The notes under the pieces are model-generated. The model had not been told where the DNA came from, made no database searches, and saw only the letters and a list, made by a program, of their open reading frames with translations. 64,000 nt of DNA from Botryosphaeria dothidea (taxonomy: Eukaryota; Ascomycota; Dothideomycetes; Botryosphaeriales; Botryosphaeriaceae): contig WWBZ02000016.1 of the NCBI GenBank assembly GCA_011503125.2, positions 806,001 through 870,000 of the forward strand, written 5' to 3'. Below are positions 46,003 through 57,055 of this stretch, piece by piece. How positions within the stretch are numbered: the first letter of the stretch is position 1; every line of letters starts with the position of its first letter. The position numbers and the translations under genes are program-made.

Positions 46003-46326
46003 TAACGAGGACGGACGGACGCCGACTAAGCACTGTTAACGGTAACGTGACGATATATAACGCCTACTTAGTTATAGTATTAAATTTCTTAGGGAAAGAT
46101 AGTTACCTACTATACTAATTTCTTACTACTAAAGACCTATTTAACGTTTAGTTATCTTAGCCTCCTAAGCCTTAACACGTATAAAGTAAGTCCTTTTTTA
46201 GGTTCTCTTATATCTTTTTCTATATAATATCTTTTTCTATATAATAACTTATTATATATATATATATAGCTATCCGTCATCTGTCGTCAACGATTCGTTA
46301 TGCCTCTTACTAACGATGACGGACGG
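46003..46326. mobile_element. AT-rich relict, RIP-like island flanked by 16-bp direct repeats
   Basis: About 290 bp of very AT-rich, TpA-rich DNA (46040-46275, runs of TATATA and TTAGTTATAG) interrupts GC-normal sequence. It is bounded by TAACGAGGACGGACGG (46003-46018) and TAACGATGACGGACGG (46311-46326), one mismatch apart. A CGTCAACG-AGC-CGTTGACG palindrome follows at 46336-46354. The TpA bias is what repeat-induced point mutation leaves in fungal transposons. The element is too decayed to name. Confidence 0.5.
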
Positions 46327-46406
46327 CAAGATCTCCGTCAACGAGCCGTTGACGAGTCGTCTGACGTGACGTTCGCCACCCTGAACGAAATCCTTCCAGG
46401 CCGAAT

Positions 46407-46540
46407 ATCAGCGGTACTGTGCCACGAGGGAAGATTGTCCTGGACATAAGTCGCCTCTCCATAGGAATCTTCATCTGGCTTGTCTGTGGGAGTATTGTCT
46501 TCGGCATTGACCGTCAGCTGCAGCAGCCTTCTGCACACCC
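46407..46540. repeat. Degenerate relative of the inverted-repeat element, copy E
   Basis: From about 46455 the sequence parallels the right half of copy A (CTCC, then TTCATCTGGCTTG, then ATTGACCGTCAGCTGCAG). The left inverted arm is barely recognisable. Confidence 0.4.
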
Positions 46541-47218
46541 GCAACCACACATCGGAGTTATCGTGCCCAACCCTCCGCGAGTTTTCCTGATAAACAGGTA
46601 GCCTCAATTTCTATCTTCAGATCGACAATGCGTATGAATATCTACAGCAAAAAGACGCACACCTGATGTCGCAATGTCCAAATACGGCATTGGAAGTCAC
46701 CATGATGCGGTCTGTGCTCGACTTCTTTGGCGGATCATTTGATGGCGAATGTCTCCCGGACGTGTAATCGGCCTTTCCTATGCATGTGGTTACGGATCAT
46801 AGGCTGACAATGGTTGACAGCGAAAGAGCAATATCTTCATGTGGCTTCCGAGTTCATCATTTGCTCCGTGCGACTGCGTGGCCTTTGTTCGTGACGGGTC
46901 GACGTGATTACGCAAAAGCCAGGCAAAGTCAGGTATCAGAACAAAAAAGCACGATGGCAGGCGATGGTTGGTCAAAAGATCTCATCACAAGATGTCATTC
47001 ACTTGCCGTGGCTGGTAACACGGACGTTTCGGTTGTCACCATGACTTCCTTCATATAAACCGTGCCTCGCTCCTCTTCTCCACCTCGACACCCACCGATC
47101 TGGGAGCACACAGCCCAAGTCGACCCTCTGCCTTTCCCTCGAACCTTCCATCGATCGCCTTTCGACCCCTTTTGGCGCCTGGATATTGAACACGTTCTGC
47201 GGTGTGTTGGACCTAACC

Positions 47219-50200
47219 ATGTCGTGCCGGGGTCCATTTACCGATGTCAAGGTGCATACGGCCAAGTGCAGCGTATGTGACCGGCGCAATCGCAACACAT
47301 TGCACAAGTGTGTCGAGTGTGGCGAGCAGTTCTGTCGTGACTGTTTTGCATTGCTCCCACCCTCAAAGGCTCATGGCCCGTCAGACACCACCCAACCCGA
47401 CGATGTCGAAAACAACAATTCCGGCGCCGATGAGAGCGGATCCGGTGCTCCTGGCTCCGGTGCTTTTGGCTCTGGAGTCACTGTTCCGAGTTCGGATTCG
47501 AATCGACCTGGATCCAATGCGCTCGGCCCCAATGCACCCAGCTCCAATTCACAGAACCCGTCCACTCGCCGTGGTGTTAACAATGCAGACCCAGTCATGT
47601 CGGCGTCCACGCGCTCGTCAAAAGTACCGCAGCGGGCTTTGACGGACGCAAACTTGCCTGCCGCCACTCGTTTTGTCAACAACGCGCGCGACACACCACA
47701 TTTTAGGTCCACTTCATCGATTGCTCGGCCCTCGTCCTCGTCAGTCGCGCAGAATATATCAGCCTCTCGCTCTGATTCTCTCCGCGATTCACCCATCTTC
47801 TCCGACGACGGTCGCTCGCCGCCAGGCACCGCGCATCGCTCCATTACGTTCGCGCAAGATCCGCCAGTGTCCAGATCTTCTGCACCTGTCGACCCTGCGT
47901 TGACCCCGCGACGTAGCCCCAGAAAACGCGCGCGCCTCTCAACCTACCACGTGGCTGAAGTTCCAGGTACGCTCTTCCGCTCCGTTGTCACGCGGCAGGA
48001 GAAGTTTGAGGTCACAACTGACGACGCATTCACAGAGCCCGCCTTCGACGCAGTCAGGGCCACGCCAGTCATTCCTGAGCCAAAAGCTTCTGCTGCCTCT
48101 GCGCTTCTGACTCCCGGCGGCTGTTTTCCTTTCACGGACTTAAAGCGCAACAGAGTTGCTCAACTTCCTACGCCCATCACTTCCTCTCCATCCCAGGTCT
48201 ACTACCATATTACTCTGCCGAGCTCATCTGCCAACTCCACGCTGCTGGAAACCCCGCGGCGTCGACTCACCGGAAGGGCTCCTGGACCAAAGGGCCTCAC
48301 CGCTGCTCAGGCAAAGCAAGACCTCACTTCAATGAGCACATCTCCACCTGGCTGTCCCATCATCCGCAAGCGCCCAGCCTCCACCGAGCTGACCAAGTCT
48401 TCCAATAACAATCACGCTCGTCTTTTCGCTCATTCAACTGCACCCGGCATTCAGGCAGTACAATCCACAACCGCACCGATGCCTGGATACAATGGAGGAA
48501 GCTTTGGCTCATCGGTTGGCAAAGATCCTCGCGCTCCCATCGTCATCTCTGACGACGGAGACGACAGCGATCTCTCCATTTCCAAGATTAGGGAGTTACC
48601 AGGACATCGGGCTCCTGCCGTCACTCCTGCTGCCGAACTGAGCAGTACACCTGCTCCTCGGACGACTCCCGTTCTTTCAATTGCTACCGAGCGTCTTGCT
48701 ACCGAGCATGCTACCCATGATGACATGCATGTCGATGCAACTGCTGACCAGATCAAGACGGAGCGTTCACCTGCTCCTGAAGAGGATCGAACTGCAGCCA
48801 TTCAAGAAGATGTAAATGTTGTGAACATGGTCGAATCCCACGTTTCCAGTGACCCAGTCAATGCTCCCGGACTTGATGATGGTTCACCCACGCTCGAGGA
48901 GGGCGTGACCTTTGACGACACTCCAACCTCCCCACTGTCGAGCCCCCCAAGCAGCAATGCCTCAGATATCACGGAAGAAGACGTAAATTCCGACGACAGT
49001 ATCGTCGATCAGCCCGATGATGACAATTCTGAGCCGGTGGACGGAGAAGACAGCGAAAGCAGTTACGAAGCTCCTCCATCTGACCCTGAGGCGACGCCCA
49101 AGGTGCGTGTCAGCAGTCGCCTCAGGACAAGGCATTCCCTCCTTCCTCCCCACAACTCTGGTGCGACTCTCTGCCCGACTTCTCAGAGAACCAAAAGCGG
49201 CCAGGAGGAAAAGAAAGACCCTCGTCCGCAGACCACTGAATGGGACGCATTAGTGGAGACTCTCGCGCTCTCCGAAGATTTCTACAATAAAAAGAAAGAG
49301 GACGTGAAGCCTTTCTCCAAGCTCGGCCTGCTGGAGCCTTCGAAGCCAGTGCTGAGAGACGATCTTCGCCCCATCGGCTCTCAGAAGGACCTGCCTCGCG
49401 AGCTGCGCTGGAATGATTCTCGGAACAATGGAGGTGCATCTCGCGGCAGGCCCAAGAAGGCAAGTGCGATGGAGACCCCCGAAGACTACTCGGACGAGGA
49501 CGTCGCGTTCAAGAGCCGTGCTCCCCGCCCTTCTCACGGCAAGCCTTATCCTACTAGTCGCACCCGCTATGAGATGGTTGGCAACGCCGCTGAGGCCCCC
49601 ACCGCGCCGTCCACTGTCATCCGCAGGAAAGGCAACAGTTCGAACGCCTCGGGTCACGACAATAATGCGGACGCTCCCACTATGGGCCGCAGCAGTGCAC
49701 GTTCGACCAACACCTTCTCTGAGGCCGACACCAACAGCTCTCCCGCCGGCCGCAAAGTTCGTCACTTCACCGGCAACCTTCGATACAGCCAGCTGGACGA
49801 GGACACCGTGATGGAGGACGCAGCTCCCACAAAACAGAAGTACGCTCAAGGCGGCCCTCATAGTCTAAAGCCACACATAGCGCCTGTCCACCACACCGCA
49901 GGCCAAGACAACGCCGCCACCAGTCTTGCTCGCCGCCGCCCCGCGCCCACCAGCAGTAACTCTGAAGGCGCCGCTCCCAAGCGTCTCAAGCTCGACTTGC
50001 CCTCCAACAAGAAGAACCAAGCCAACGCCCCCCGCGCCTACACCCAGTCCCAGCGCACCATCCAGCAGCCACCCGCCTCGCGCGTCGCTGCTCCACCACG
50101 CCAGCCGCTTCGCCGCCCCCTCAGCAAGGTCGGCCGCATCCTCTCGCAGGCCTGGGAGACCTCGCACGCGCGCCCCGCCCCCCAGCCGCGCTCCAGCGAG

Positions 50201-50701
50201 AACAACAACCCCTTCGTGCGGACCACCACCACAACCGCCAGCGAGACCTCCCCCTTCATCAGGGCCGGCCGCCCGACCACCTCTCCCAGGGCTTCCTCCA
50301 GCAGCACCCTCGTCGGCGCGTCTGGCACGCAGGGGCCCGCTGCGCCGCGCACCATGTCCACGCTCGCCGCTGCTCCTACGACTTTTCCGGCTTTCCTGCG
50401 CTACAACAACAACAACAACAACAACAACAAGGCTGCTGTTGCGCCCCGCAGCGCTGATCCCATCCGCCCCGGTGCCCGTGCGCCTGTGACGAACAACACG
50501 GGCAACCCCTTTGCGCGGCCGGTGGCGCGGTCGCCTGCGACGGGCCTGGTGCGGGAGGAGAGGGCGGCGAGGGAGGTTGTGGTGGACGAGGAGTATGGTG
50601 ATGAGGACAAGGATGGGGATGTCGAGATGCGGGATGGGGATGAGTGGGTGAGCGAGGTGCATCGGCAGATTGCGAAGTTGAGGGAGAGGGAGGGGAGGTA
50701 G
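47219..50701 (+). CDS. Large disordered protein with N-terminal Cys-rich zinc-binding module
   Basis: Single-exon frame; the first true ATG (47219) gives 1160 aa. Residues 17-42 carry six cysteines as CxxC-x10-CxxC-x4-CxxC (CSVC, CVEC, CRDC), likely binding one or two zinc ions in a ribbon or RING-like fold. The rest is low complexity: Ser/Pro/Ala-rich with basic clusters (SPRKRAR near 250, APKRLKLD near 920), acidic patches near 570-640, and an Asn run encoded by an AAC repeat near 50.4 kb. The basic clusters suggest a nuclear protein. The C-terminus is acidic then helical (VSEVHRQIAKLREREG). Function unknown. Confidence 0.75.
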   Translation: MSCRGPFTDVKVHTAKCSVCDRRNRNTLHKCVECGEQFCRDCFALLPPSKAHGPSDTTQPDDVENNNSGADESGSGAPGSGAFGSGVTVPSSDSNRPGSNALGPNAPSSNSQNPSTRRGVNNADPVMSASTRSSKVPQRALTDANLPAATRFVNNARDTPHFRSTSSIARPSSSSVAQNISASRSDSLRDSPIFSDDGRSPPGTAHRSITFAQDPPVSRSSAPVDPALTPRRSPRKRARLSTYHVAEVPGTLFRSVVTRQEKFEVTTDDAFTEPAFDAVRATPVIPEPKASAASALLTPGGCFPFTDLKRNRVAQLPTPITSSPSQVYYHITLPSSSANSTLLETPRRRLTGRAPGPKGLTAAQAKQDLTSMSTSPPGCPIIRKRPASTELTKSSNNNHARLFAHSTAPGIQAVQSTTAPMPGYNGGSFGSSVGKDPRAPIVISDDGDDSDLSISKIRELPGHRAPAVTPAAELSSTPAPRTTPVLSIATERLATEHATHDDMHVDATADQIKTERSPAPEEDRTAAIQEDVNVVNMVESHVSSDPVNAPGLDDGSPTLEEGVTFDDTPTSPLSSPPSSNASDITEEDVNSDDSIVDQPDDDNSEPVDGEDSESSYEAPPSDPEATPKVRVSSRLRTRHSLLPPHNSGATLCPTSQRTKSGQEEKKDPRPQTTEWDALVETLALSEDFYNKKKEDVKPFSKLGLLEPSKPVLRDDLRPIGSQKDLPRELRWNDSRNNGGASRGRPKKASAMETPEDYSDEDVAFKSRAPRPSHGKPYPTSRTRYEMVGNAAEAPTAPSTVIRRKGNSSNASGHDNNADAPTMGRSSARSTNTFSEADTNSSPAGRKVRHFTGNLRYSQLDEDTVMEDAAPTKQKYAQGGPHSLKPHIAPVHHTAGQDNAATSLARRRPAPTSSNSEGAAPKRLKLDLPSNKKNQANAPRAYTQSQRTIQQPPASRVAAPPRQPLRRPLSKVGRILSQAWETSHARPAPQPRSSENNNPFVRTTTTTASETSPFIRAGRPTTSPRASSSSTLVGASGTQGPAAPRTMSTLAAAPTTFPAFLRYNNNNNNNNKAAVAPRSADPIRPGARAPVTNNTGNPFARPVARSPATGLVREERAAREVVVDEEYGDEDKDGDVEMRDGDEWVSEVHRQIAKLREREGR

Positions 50702-51909
50702 ATATGAAGGTGGTCGGGTATGGTCACTTGATTTGGTTTTGAAGGGGGTTTGCTTTCTCGGTTTCCTGGGTTCTCGGCTTCTTCTGGGTTTGAAGAGGTT
50801 TCATGGCGATGGCGAAGCGGGGAACACCTCCGGGCTCTGCCTGGGTTGTTTTTCTGTTTCTTCTTTTTAGTTTCGGGTTTCTTCAGCGGCATCACCGGTG
50901 CAAAGGTGTGGGATGATACCCTTGTGATGGTCTTCTTTTATATAGGTTGGGTTCAAGTATTACTTCGGACGTGGTTATCTTCAAGGTCTCAGCCTGGTGG
51001 GAAGATCAGTAACCTCTGCCTCTACAAGCGGCATGCTTGGCTTGTATTAGGTCTGATATTGTAGGAGTGGAAGAGTCGTAATGACATTCAATTAGAGAAG
51101 GACGTGCATTCCTTGAGAGTGATTACATTAGACGAGCAGTCATCCGAGACTTTTCGTCTGCATGAATGCTTCCACATCCTACGGTAAGGGTGTTTCGTAA
51201 TACTTTGATGTAGATTATGGCCTATTGAGCTGAAAGAAATAAGTGCTCGTGACGCCAGCCCGCATAAGCCAAACTCGAGAAGCACCGCGATTGGATGTAT
51301 ATCCAGACTTCGTCCTCTAACATCTCCGAATTTTCCTCTTCCAGGCAATTTCATGCAGGCTAGTCTATACAGCTTGTGTTCTTCTCTGGCTTCTTGCAGG
51401 ATCATTGTGGTACAAGGGATTTTCTTAAGCCAGCTTGGTAAGCGGCCTGATCACTTTATCCTTTAGAGCGCCACACTAGATTACGGAACGCCATCTAGAA
51501 CATGTGTGCTTATCATGGGGACAAATGAAGAATAAGGAAAATAGGAGTGGTGGTCAAGTTTGACAGACAGAAAGTAACAAAGGCCTCTCTTTTCAGGCTC
51601 GCACTGTCTACCAGGCAGCCCGTTCGAATTCGTACTGTGTTTTCCTCCTCATATGCCAAGCACGTTTGTAAAAAGATCTATACAACCATGATTCTCCTTT
51701 GTGAAATTGAGGTGCGTCGTCTGGTAGCTTTTCTCCGAACCTTGTAGTGAAACATTTCAAGTCAACAACAAAAAGATCTCGCAGATGAGCCCCAGCCCCG
51801 CCAATAAGACCAGAACACCGCTGAAAGGCATACCTTTAACCGATCCTCGCAACGCACGATAACAGACCAAACCAGCCAACCCCAAGCTCCCCCATACCAG
51901 CACCCACAC
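50702..51909. other. Convergent intergenic region
   Basis: 3' ends of the disordered-protein gene and the LtrA-like gene face each other here. No gene or repeat recognised. Confidence 0.4.
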
Positions 51910-53715
51910 CTACTGCCCCCTCACCAGAACCCACCTCCCCACCCGATCGCACGCCACCACCAACGCCAACAGCCCCGCCACCACCGGCAGCACGGCATGG
52001 CTCTTCAAAAACTCATAGATAAACATGTGGCTCGCCGCGCCCGCGCCCAACCCGATCGCGACCACCGCAACGAACAGCCGGCTCCCGACCGCCAGCCGCT
52101 CGAACACGTTCGCGCGTCGCCCCTGCTCCTTGGAGCTGACGATCCAGAAGAGCGCGGCGAAGCACGCCATGGCGATCAGCAGGCTCGTCCAGTAGTAGAT
52201 GTACAGGGTGAAGTAGGCGGAGCGCGCGCTCGCGAAGGCGTCCTCGCCGGCGCTGACCTTGACGCCGGTCGACTCGAAGAGGCCGCCGAGCACGTCGGTG
52301 CTGGCCGTCTTGAGGAGGTCGGGGATGGAGGTGGCGGCGGAGCACAGGTTCGTGGCGTTGCCGGCGGCGTAGATGGAGGAGAGGATGACGGGGACTTGGT
52401 CGCGCGACTCGAGCTTCTCGTCGAGCTTGAAGGCCTTGACGGTGGCGGTGAGGGCGGCGGTGAGGGCGGTGCCGGAGAGGTGCTGGGAGAGGCAGGCGGA
52501 GGCGATGGTGTCTTGGAAGGTGGAGAATTGCTTGAAGACGTAGCGGGCGAGGGCGATTTGCTGCGAGCCCTCGACGATGCCGACGATACCGAGGTGGAGC
52601 GGGAAGTGCAGGCCGGCCCAGATGAGTTGGCGGATGGAGCCGAAGTGGGTGTGGGTGGTCGTGTCGAAGTAGAGGACGAAGAGGAACGTCTGGAGGGGAG
52701 GGGGTTAGTGATGCTTGCGTTTGCGAGAGCAGGTTGCGGGGCGTACCAGGATGAGGACGATGCAGATGACAAGGAAGCAGCCCTCAAAGGTCAGTCCGGA
52801 TTTGCTCATCAATTTGGCGACGGTCTTCGTAACGCCGATAGCACCTTCGCCAATGATAATCAGTGTGAGGAGGCCCATACGCTCCATCAGATGGGTCTTC
52901 TTGAAGCTGAGCTTCCGCCAGATGGAGGCCGTGCCAATCACGACGGCCACCTCAATGCCAATGATGATGTACCACACATAGTAAATCCCCAGGCCATTGC
53001 CAGATGTTTCTGAGAATGCCGGGACCATGGAGTAATACGCTCCGCCGCATAGAGTGAATGTGGTAATGGTGAGACCCAGCGGGAATCCGAGTCCCTTGAC
53101 CTTTCTGTTAATGAAGAAGCAGGCGACTGAGTACTGCACAGCCAGTAACAGCCGGCTAACGAAGAGCATAATGCATAGGATTCGAAAAATCTGGAACAAA
53201 ATCAGCGTGAGCGGCTTGAGTAGCAGAGGGATTGAGCGTACAGTGTTGTTATGTTCCTTCCCTCCGGGATTGAAGGACGACCCGACGAGGGCAAATCCCA
53301 CAAAAATAACAAACTGGCACACTTTACAGACGCGCTCATAACCAGAATCCAGCGCAAACCTGACATCGTGTAAAGTGATTTGCAGCCATGTAAACCAGAT
53401 GATGCCGAAAAGACCAATGTATGCAACCAAAGTATCCGTATTTGTAATCGAATGAGTGGAGGTGAAGGTCGTGAGATTTGCGATGAGGAAAAGATCGAAA
53501 AAGAGCTCGACGGTATTCGACTCTCCGCGGAGTCCGAAGCGTGGATCGTCCCCTTTGGCGTAGCGGAGGGGAGACTCTATTACCGGCAGTAGGCTTGTTT
53601 TATTGTCTTGTACGTGCACCGTGCCTCTAAAGATCGAGTCAGATAAGGACCTTAAATCAACGCCGTGTAGCTTAGTATGTCCAAGCGTACCTGTCGGAGT
53701 AATCATCTCTTTCAT
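51910..53715 (-). CDS. Low temperature requirement A (LtrA)-like membrane protein
   Basis: Three exons (53242-53715, 52747-53190, 51910-52689) give 565 aa. The first intron is 51 nt, a multiple of three without stop. LtrA family marks include ESNTVELFFDLFLIANLTTF, WFTWLQITLHDVRFA and GEGAIGVTKTVAKL, with about ten hydrophobic helices and a hydrophilic stretch (~residues 370-450) before the last helices. LtrA was named for growth of Listeria at low temperature; fungal homologues are uncharacterised. Upstream open frame lacks an ATG, so I start at 53715. Confidence 0.85.
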
Positions 53716-54463
53716 TTTCTGCCTCTGCAAATGTGAACTCGTACATCTTTCTATGCTTGAATATGAGGGCGGGGCTTGGACTCAAGGGTCCAGGCTAATA
53801 CTGGGAAATGTGGTGAGAAGGGAGAGGGTTCCTTAAAGTGGACAGCGACCACAACCATGTACTTATAAGGGAATGCATGCTACAGGAAACACGAGAAAGC
53901 TTGTGCCATATGGCTCAGCAGCGGCGTGTGCTTGGGCGTACATGAAGCTTGGCAAATGCACTTTAAGCTCCCGCACGGTGCCTTCAGACGCCGCCGAGTC
54001 GGGCTGATACATTCAGACGATGCTGCATGTACGCTAGTTTTCTTGGTAACTAGAGCCCGGAATGATTCTAGTGCTGACGCAGCCAATGAAGTAGTAGGGA
54101 GTGTCGTGAAAGGACCTACAAAGCTGGAAGGGGACTGACAGAGAGTGGTCACCGTGCCAAAAGGGCGTGCATTTGGAGGCGCCGATCGTCCTCAGCCTTC
54201 CAGACGTGTACACTTATCTATTGGACCGCCGTTGAGCCTAGTCCCGAATTGCTTGTTCAAAGCTGTTGCTAAACGCGGATGGGATTCGTGTCTCGGTCCC
54301 GCAACGTGAGACCCCGAAAAATTCGTACTCGGACAAGGACCGAAAACGAAAAGAGTGCGAAGCTGTTTCGGCGGAAGCATGAGTGCGTGCATACAAATAG
54401 AAACGATAGACATGTACTACTCTGTCCAGAATATTGAATTCATGAAACATACCATTAAATCTA
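53716..54463. other. Intergenic region
   Basis: Promoter region of the LtrA-like gene. No other gene seen. Confidence 0.4.
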
Positions 54464-56125
54464 CTAAACTACGTTGAATCTTCTCTCGGTAAGTGCTTCG
54501 ATGTCTCTCGAAGTACTGAAACATACGAACACGCTGGCCACCCATAAAGCTCGTTGACGCGTATATTCCTCCTTTGCTACAGGTCCATCGTCACAGACCC
54601 GCGCCGCGACAGCTCCGAGCTGAGCTGTCTCCTCTCGCAGGACGCTCTCGACCCCACGAAATATGGATTCATTGGCCCAAGCAATCAAGCGAGCCATGTC
54701 TTCCTCCACGTCGGTATCCCCACGCTCCGAAGCAGCCGAGTCTTGCGTTTGCTGGGTCGCGATGCGGATATACAGCTGGGAGGTGCAGCGGCCCTTGGTC
54801 AAATCGAAGCTTCGCAAGTCGCGTCGCCGCGCATAGTACCCCAACGCAAGCAGTGGAAGAAGGAGCTTCTGATGCACGTCGGGATGGACAACCCAACCAT
54901 CCTGGAGCCAAGTCGCGATTTCGCAGAGCAACTCATCCGTGTTGAGATCATTACGCGGAGAACTCAGGGCCGGGGAACTGGTAAAGCTGTGCCGTCGAGA
55001 GAGGGAGCGGTTGGATGTCGGAGGAGAGCTACGCGATCTCTGGATGAGCGGAGGCGATCCTGGAATCGATGCCGAGTCGTCCGCAAACAAAGGAAGCTGC
55101 AGCATGCTCTTCGAAGCTCTCTTCGTTCCAGTCTCCTTATCAGAGCTGCTTGGACTCTCAGCTTCCGCGAATGCCCGCTTTCGAGAACGCTGGTCCGCGA
55201 TAAGCCGCGCAGGAGGCGTTTCTTCGACAAAAGACTGGCTGTCTCGGACAACGAAATCTGGAGTCCGAGGTGCTTCCGGCTCTTTCTCTCTACACTCGGG
55301 TGTTGCTGTCTTCTGTGCTGGGTCTTCTGGTGACGGCGTAGGAGTTCGGACCGCCACTTCGTAAGGTGGTGGAGCACTGCCCTCTCGTTCACTCTCAACC
55401 CCCTTCCCAATGAACGGGTTGCCAGATTTGAGTGCTTTATCGCTTTCTGTCAAGCCAAAAAGCTCCCACGCACCCTGTTTCGCGCCACGACCCTGGTACA
55501 GAGATTTGAAACGAAACGCTGGTGTATGGGCGACGCCCTCAGACACAGCAGAACTGAGTCCATTCAGGGCCACCTGCGAATAGGTGTTCCTCTTCAGATA
55601 CACAGTCAAATCGCGGCTCTGCGACAAGGACTGCAAGCTTAGGAGAAGATTCCGCGGGGTACCAGAAAGTTCGTTTTTGACTTTGATCCTCGGCATCAAG
55701 ACATAGCCAGATTGTGTAAAACGCAATTGGACGCGGAGAAAATTGGTTGAATTGTCCAAGCCAGCTGACTTGATAGCATCGACATGTGGTTCGGGAAGTT
55801 CGGTGATTGTGATGGGGGTAGCATTAAGGGGAGATGTGGACTCGAGGGATTCGACCGGGAGAACGAAGAACAAGTCGATTGGCTTGGAAGCGCTGCCAGC
55901 GCGGATACGCAATGGTAGGTGGAATAGCAATAGGAAAGCATTCATGTCCTCTGGAAAATGACCAAGCATAAGAGAAAATTCAGCCTTTCTATTGTGAGAT
56001 GACAGCCGACCAAGAAAATGAACATCCCGCGTCTCGTCCTCCCACGCTGCGATAGCCCGGTCTGCCACAACCCACCGCGGCTCCACACCCAACGCCTTGT
56101 TGATGTTGCTCTCCTTCGACTCCAT
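54464..56125 (-). CDS. Hypothetical protein, probably nuclear
   Basis: Intronless frame of 553 codons from ATG 56125. Residues 1-200 look like a compact mixed alpha/beta domain (ends near SQVALNGLSS). Residues 240-400 are Pro/Ser/Glu-rich linker with a basic RSRKRAF patch that could be a nuclear localisation signal. Residues 405-553 are helical (ELLCEIATWLQDGW; LLLPLLALGYYARRR). The order of folded, linker, folded regions suggests a scaffold or regulator. No family was recognised. Confidence 0.65.
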   Translation of the reverse strand: MESKESNINKALGVEPRWVVADRAIAAWEDETRDVHFLGRLSSHNRKAEFSLMLGHFPEDMNAFLLLFHLPLRIRAGSASKPIDLFFVLPVESLESTSPLNATPITITELPEPHVDAIKSAGLDNSTNFLRVQLRFTQSGYVLMPRIKVKNELSGTPRNLLLSLQSLSQSRDLTVYLKRNTYSQVALNGLSSAVSEGVAHTPAFRFKSLYQGRGAKQGAWELFGLTESDKALKSGNPFIGKGVESEREGSAPPPYEVAVRTPTPSPEDPAQKTATPECREKEPEAPRTPDFVVRDSQSFVEETPPARLIADQRSRKRAFAEAESPSSSDKETGTKRASKSMLQLPLFADDSASIPGSPPLIQRSRSSPPTSNRSLSRRHSFTSSPALSSPRNDLNTDELLCEIATWLQDGWVVHPDVHQKLLLPLLALGYYARRRDLRSFDLTKGRCTSQLYIRIATQQTQDSAASERGDTDVEEDMARLIAWANESIFRGVESVLREETAQLGAVAARVCDDGPVAKEEYTRQRALWVASVFVCFSTSRDIEALTERRFNVV

Positions 56126-56570
56126 CACGGCCGGTCAACTGTCGCGGGTGCCTAAAGCTCAGTCAGTTGTAGAAGGTGCGCAGCCTGAAGACTACGATTC
56201 CCCCACTCATTCGTGGGGAGCCCGCCCGCCCAGGCTTTTCGAGCGCTGATGCCCTGGAGTAGCCCTGACTCCGTATGCGATCCAGGCCACGATGGAACGG
56301 GGTGCGCGGCAGTGGCGAAGGACCGACCACAGCTTGAGAACGTCGAGGCGAAGGACTGCCACACGGTCGGACCAGAGAGCGCCGGGATAGCTGGCGCGGT
56401 ACACTACTACACAGACGGACCAGCTGGCGCGTCAAGAATGATGCGAAGCGCTGGCACACGTCTGGAATAGCTCACGCGAAGCGCTACCACGCAGGCAGGT
56501 TCTGGTACGCGGTCGGGACAGGTGAGCGCCGGGGGTCGTCAAGCATGCGGAGTCGAACGACGGTTGCGAG

Positions 56571-56613
56571 AGATGCGATGCGATACGATGCGATACGATG
56601 CGATACGATGCGA
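56571..56613. repeat. Decamer tandem repeat (CGATACGATG)n
   Basis: About three to four head-to-tail copies of CGATACGATG, with variant ends. It lies upstream of the nuclear-type protein gene. Confidence 0.6.
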
Positions 56614-56883
56614 AAAGGTCGTGCGGGCGATCAGCTCCTGACGGATTCGCGGATGGGGGAGGTGTTGTGTTGTATCGGGGTTGTTGGGTGAGTCAGGTCG
56701 ACGAGGCTGGCGCCTGGCACCAAGCGCATGACGGATCAACAGTTAATCCAGAAGCCTCACGTGACAGCAGCGCACGGACCATTGGGCCTGCTGCTGCTCC
56801 CGCCCGACGATAACGACTTTACCGGCACCGTAAAACAAGAGATCGATATCAGAGAAGCTATCGCGTACTGTCGCCTCTAGGTA

Positions 56884-56956
56884 TGTGGAGCTGAAGCATT
56901 CGTCCAGATGCAAATGTTGTTACATTCTTGGACACTATGTTCGGATGAAGGCTCGG
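56884..56956. repeat. Partial inverted-repeat element, copy D
   Basis: Left arm GGAGCTGAAGCATTCGTCC matches copies A and B closely. The right arm (TTCGGATGAAGGCTC) is diverged. Confidence 0.45.
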
Positions 56957-57055
56957 TCTTCCAATGGCGAGAGGACGTCCTTGCCGCTCGATGTCCAGAT
57001 TTCCGGGCTGCTATGCCCGCCCTGAACTCATCCCTTCCATCATACAGACACCTTG

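Noticed and set aside
50401..50431. AAC microsatellite as an independent repeat element
   Set aside because: In frame within the disordered protein, encoding an Asn run; ordinary for such regions.
51997..53013. 338-codon plus-strand frame opposite LtrA exons
   Set aside because: Antisense of a clear membrane protein; Glu/Gly/Val repeats only.
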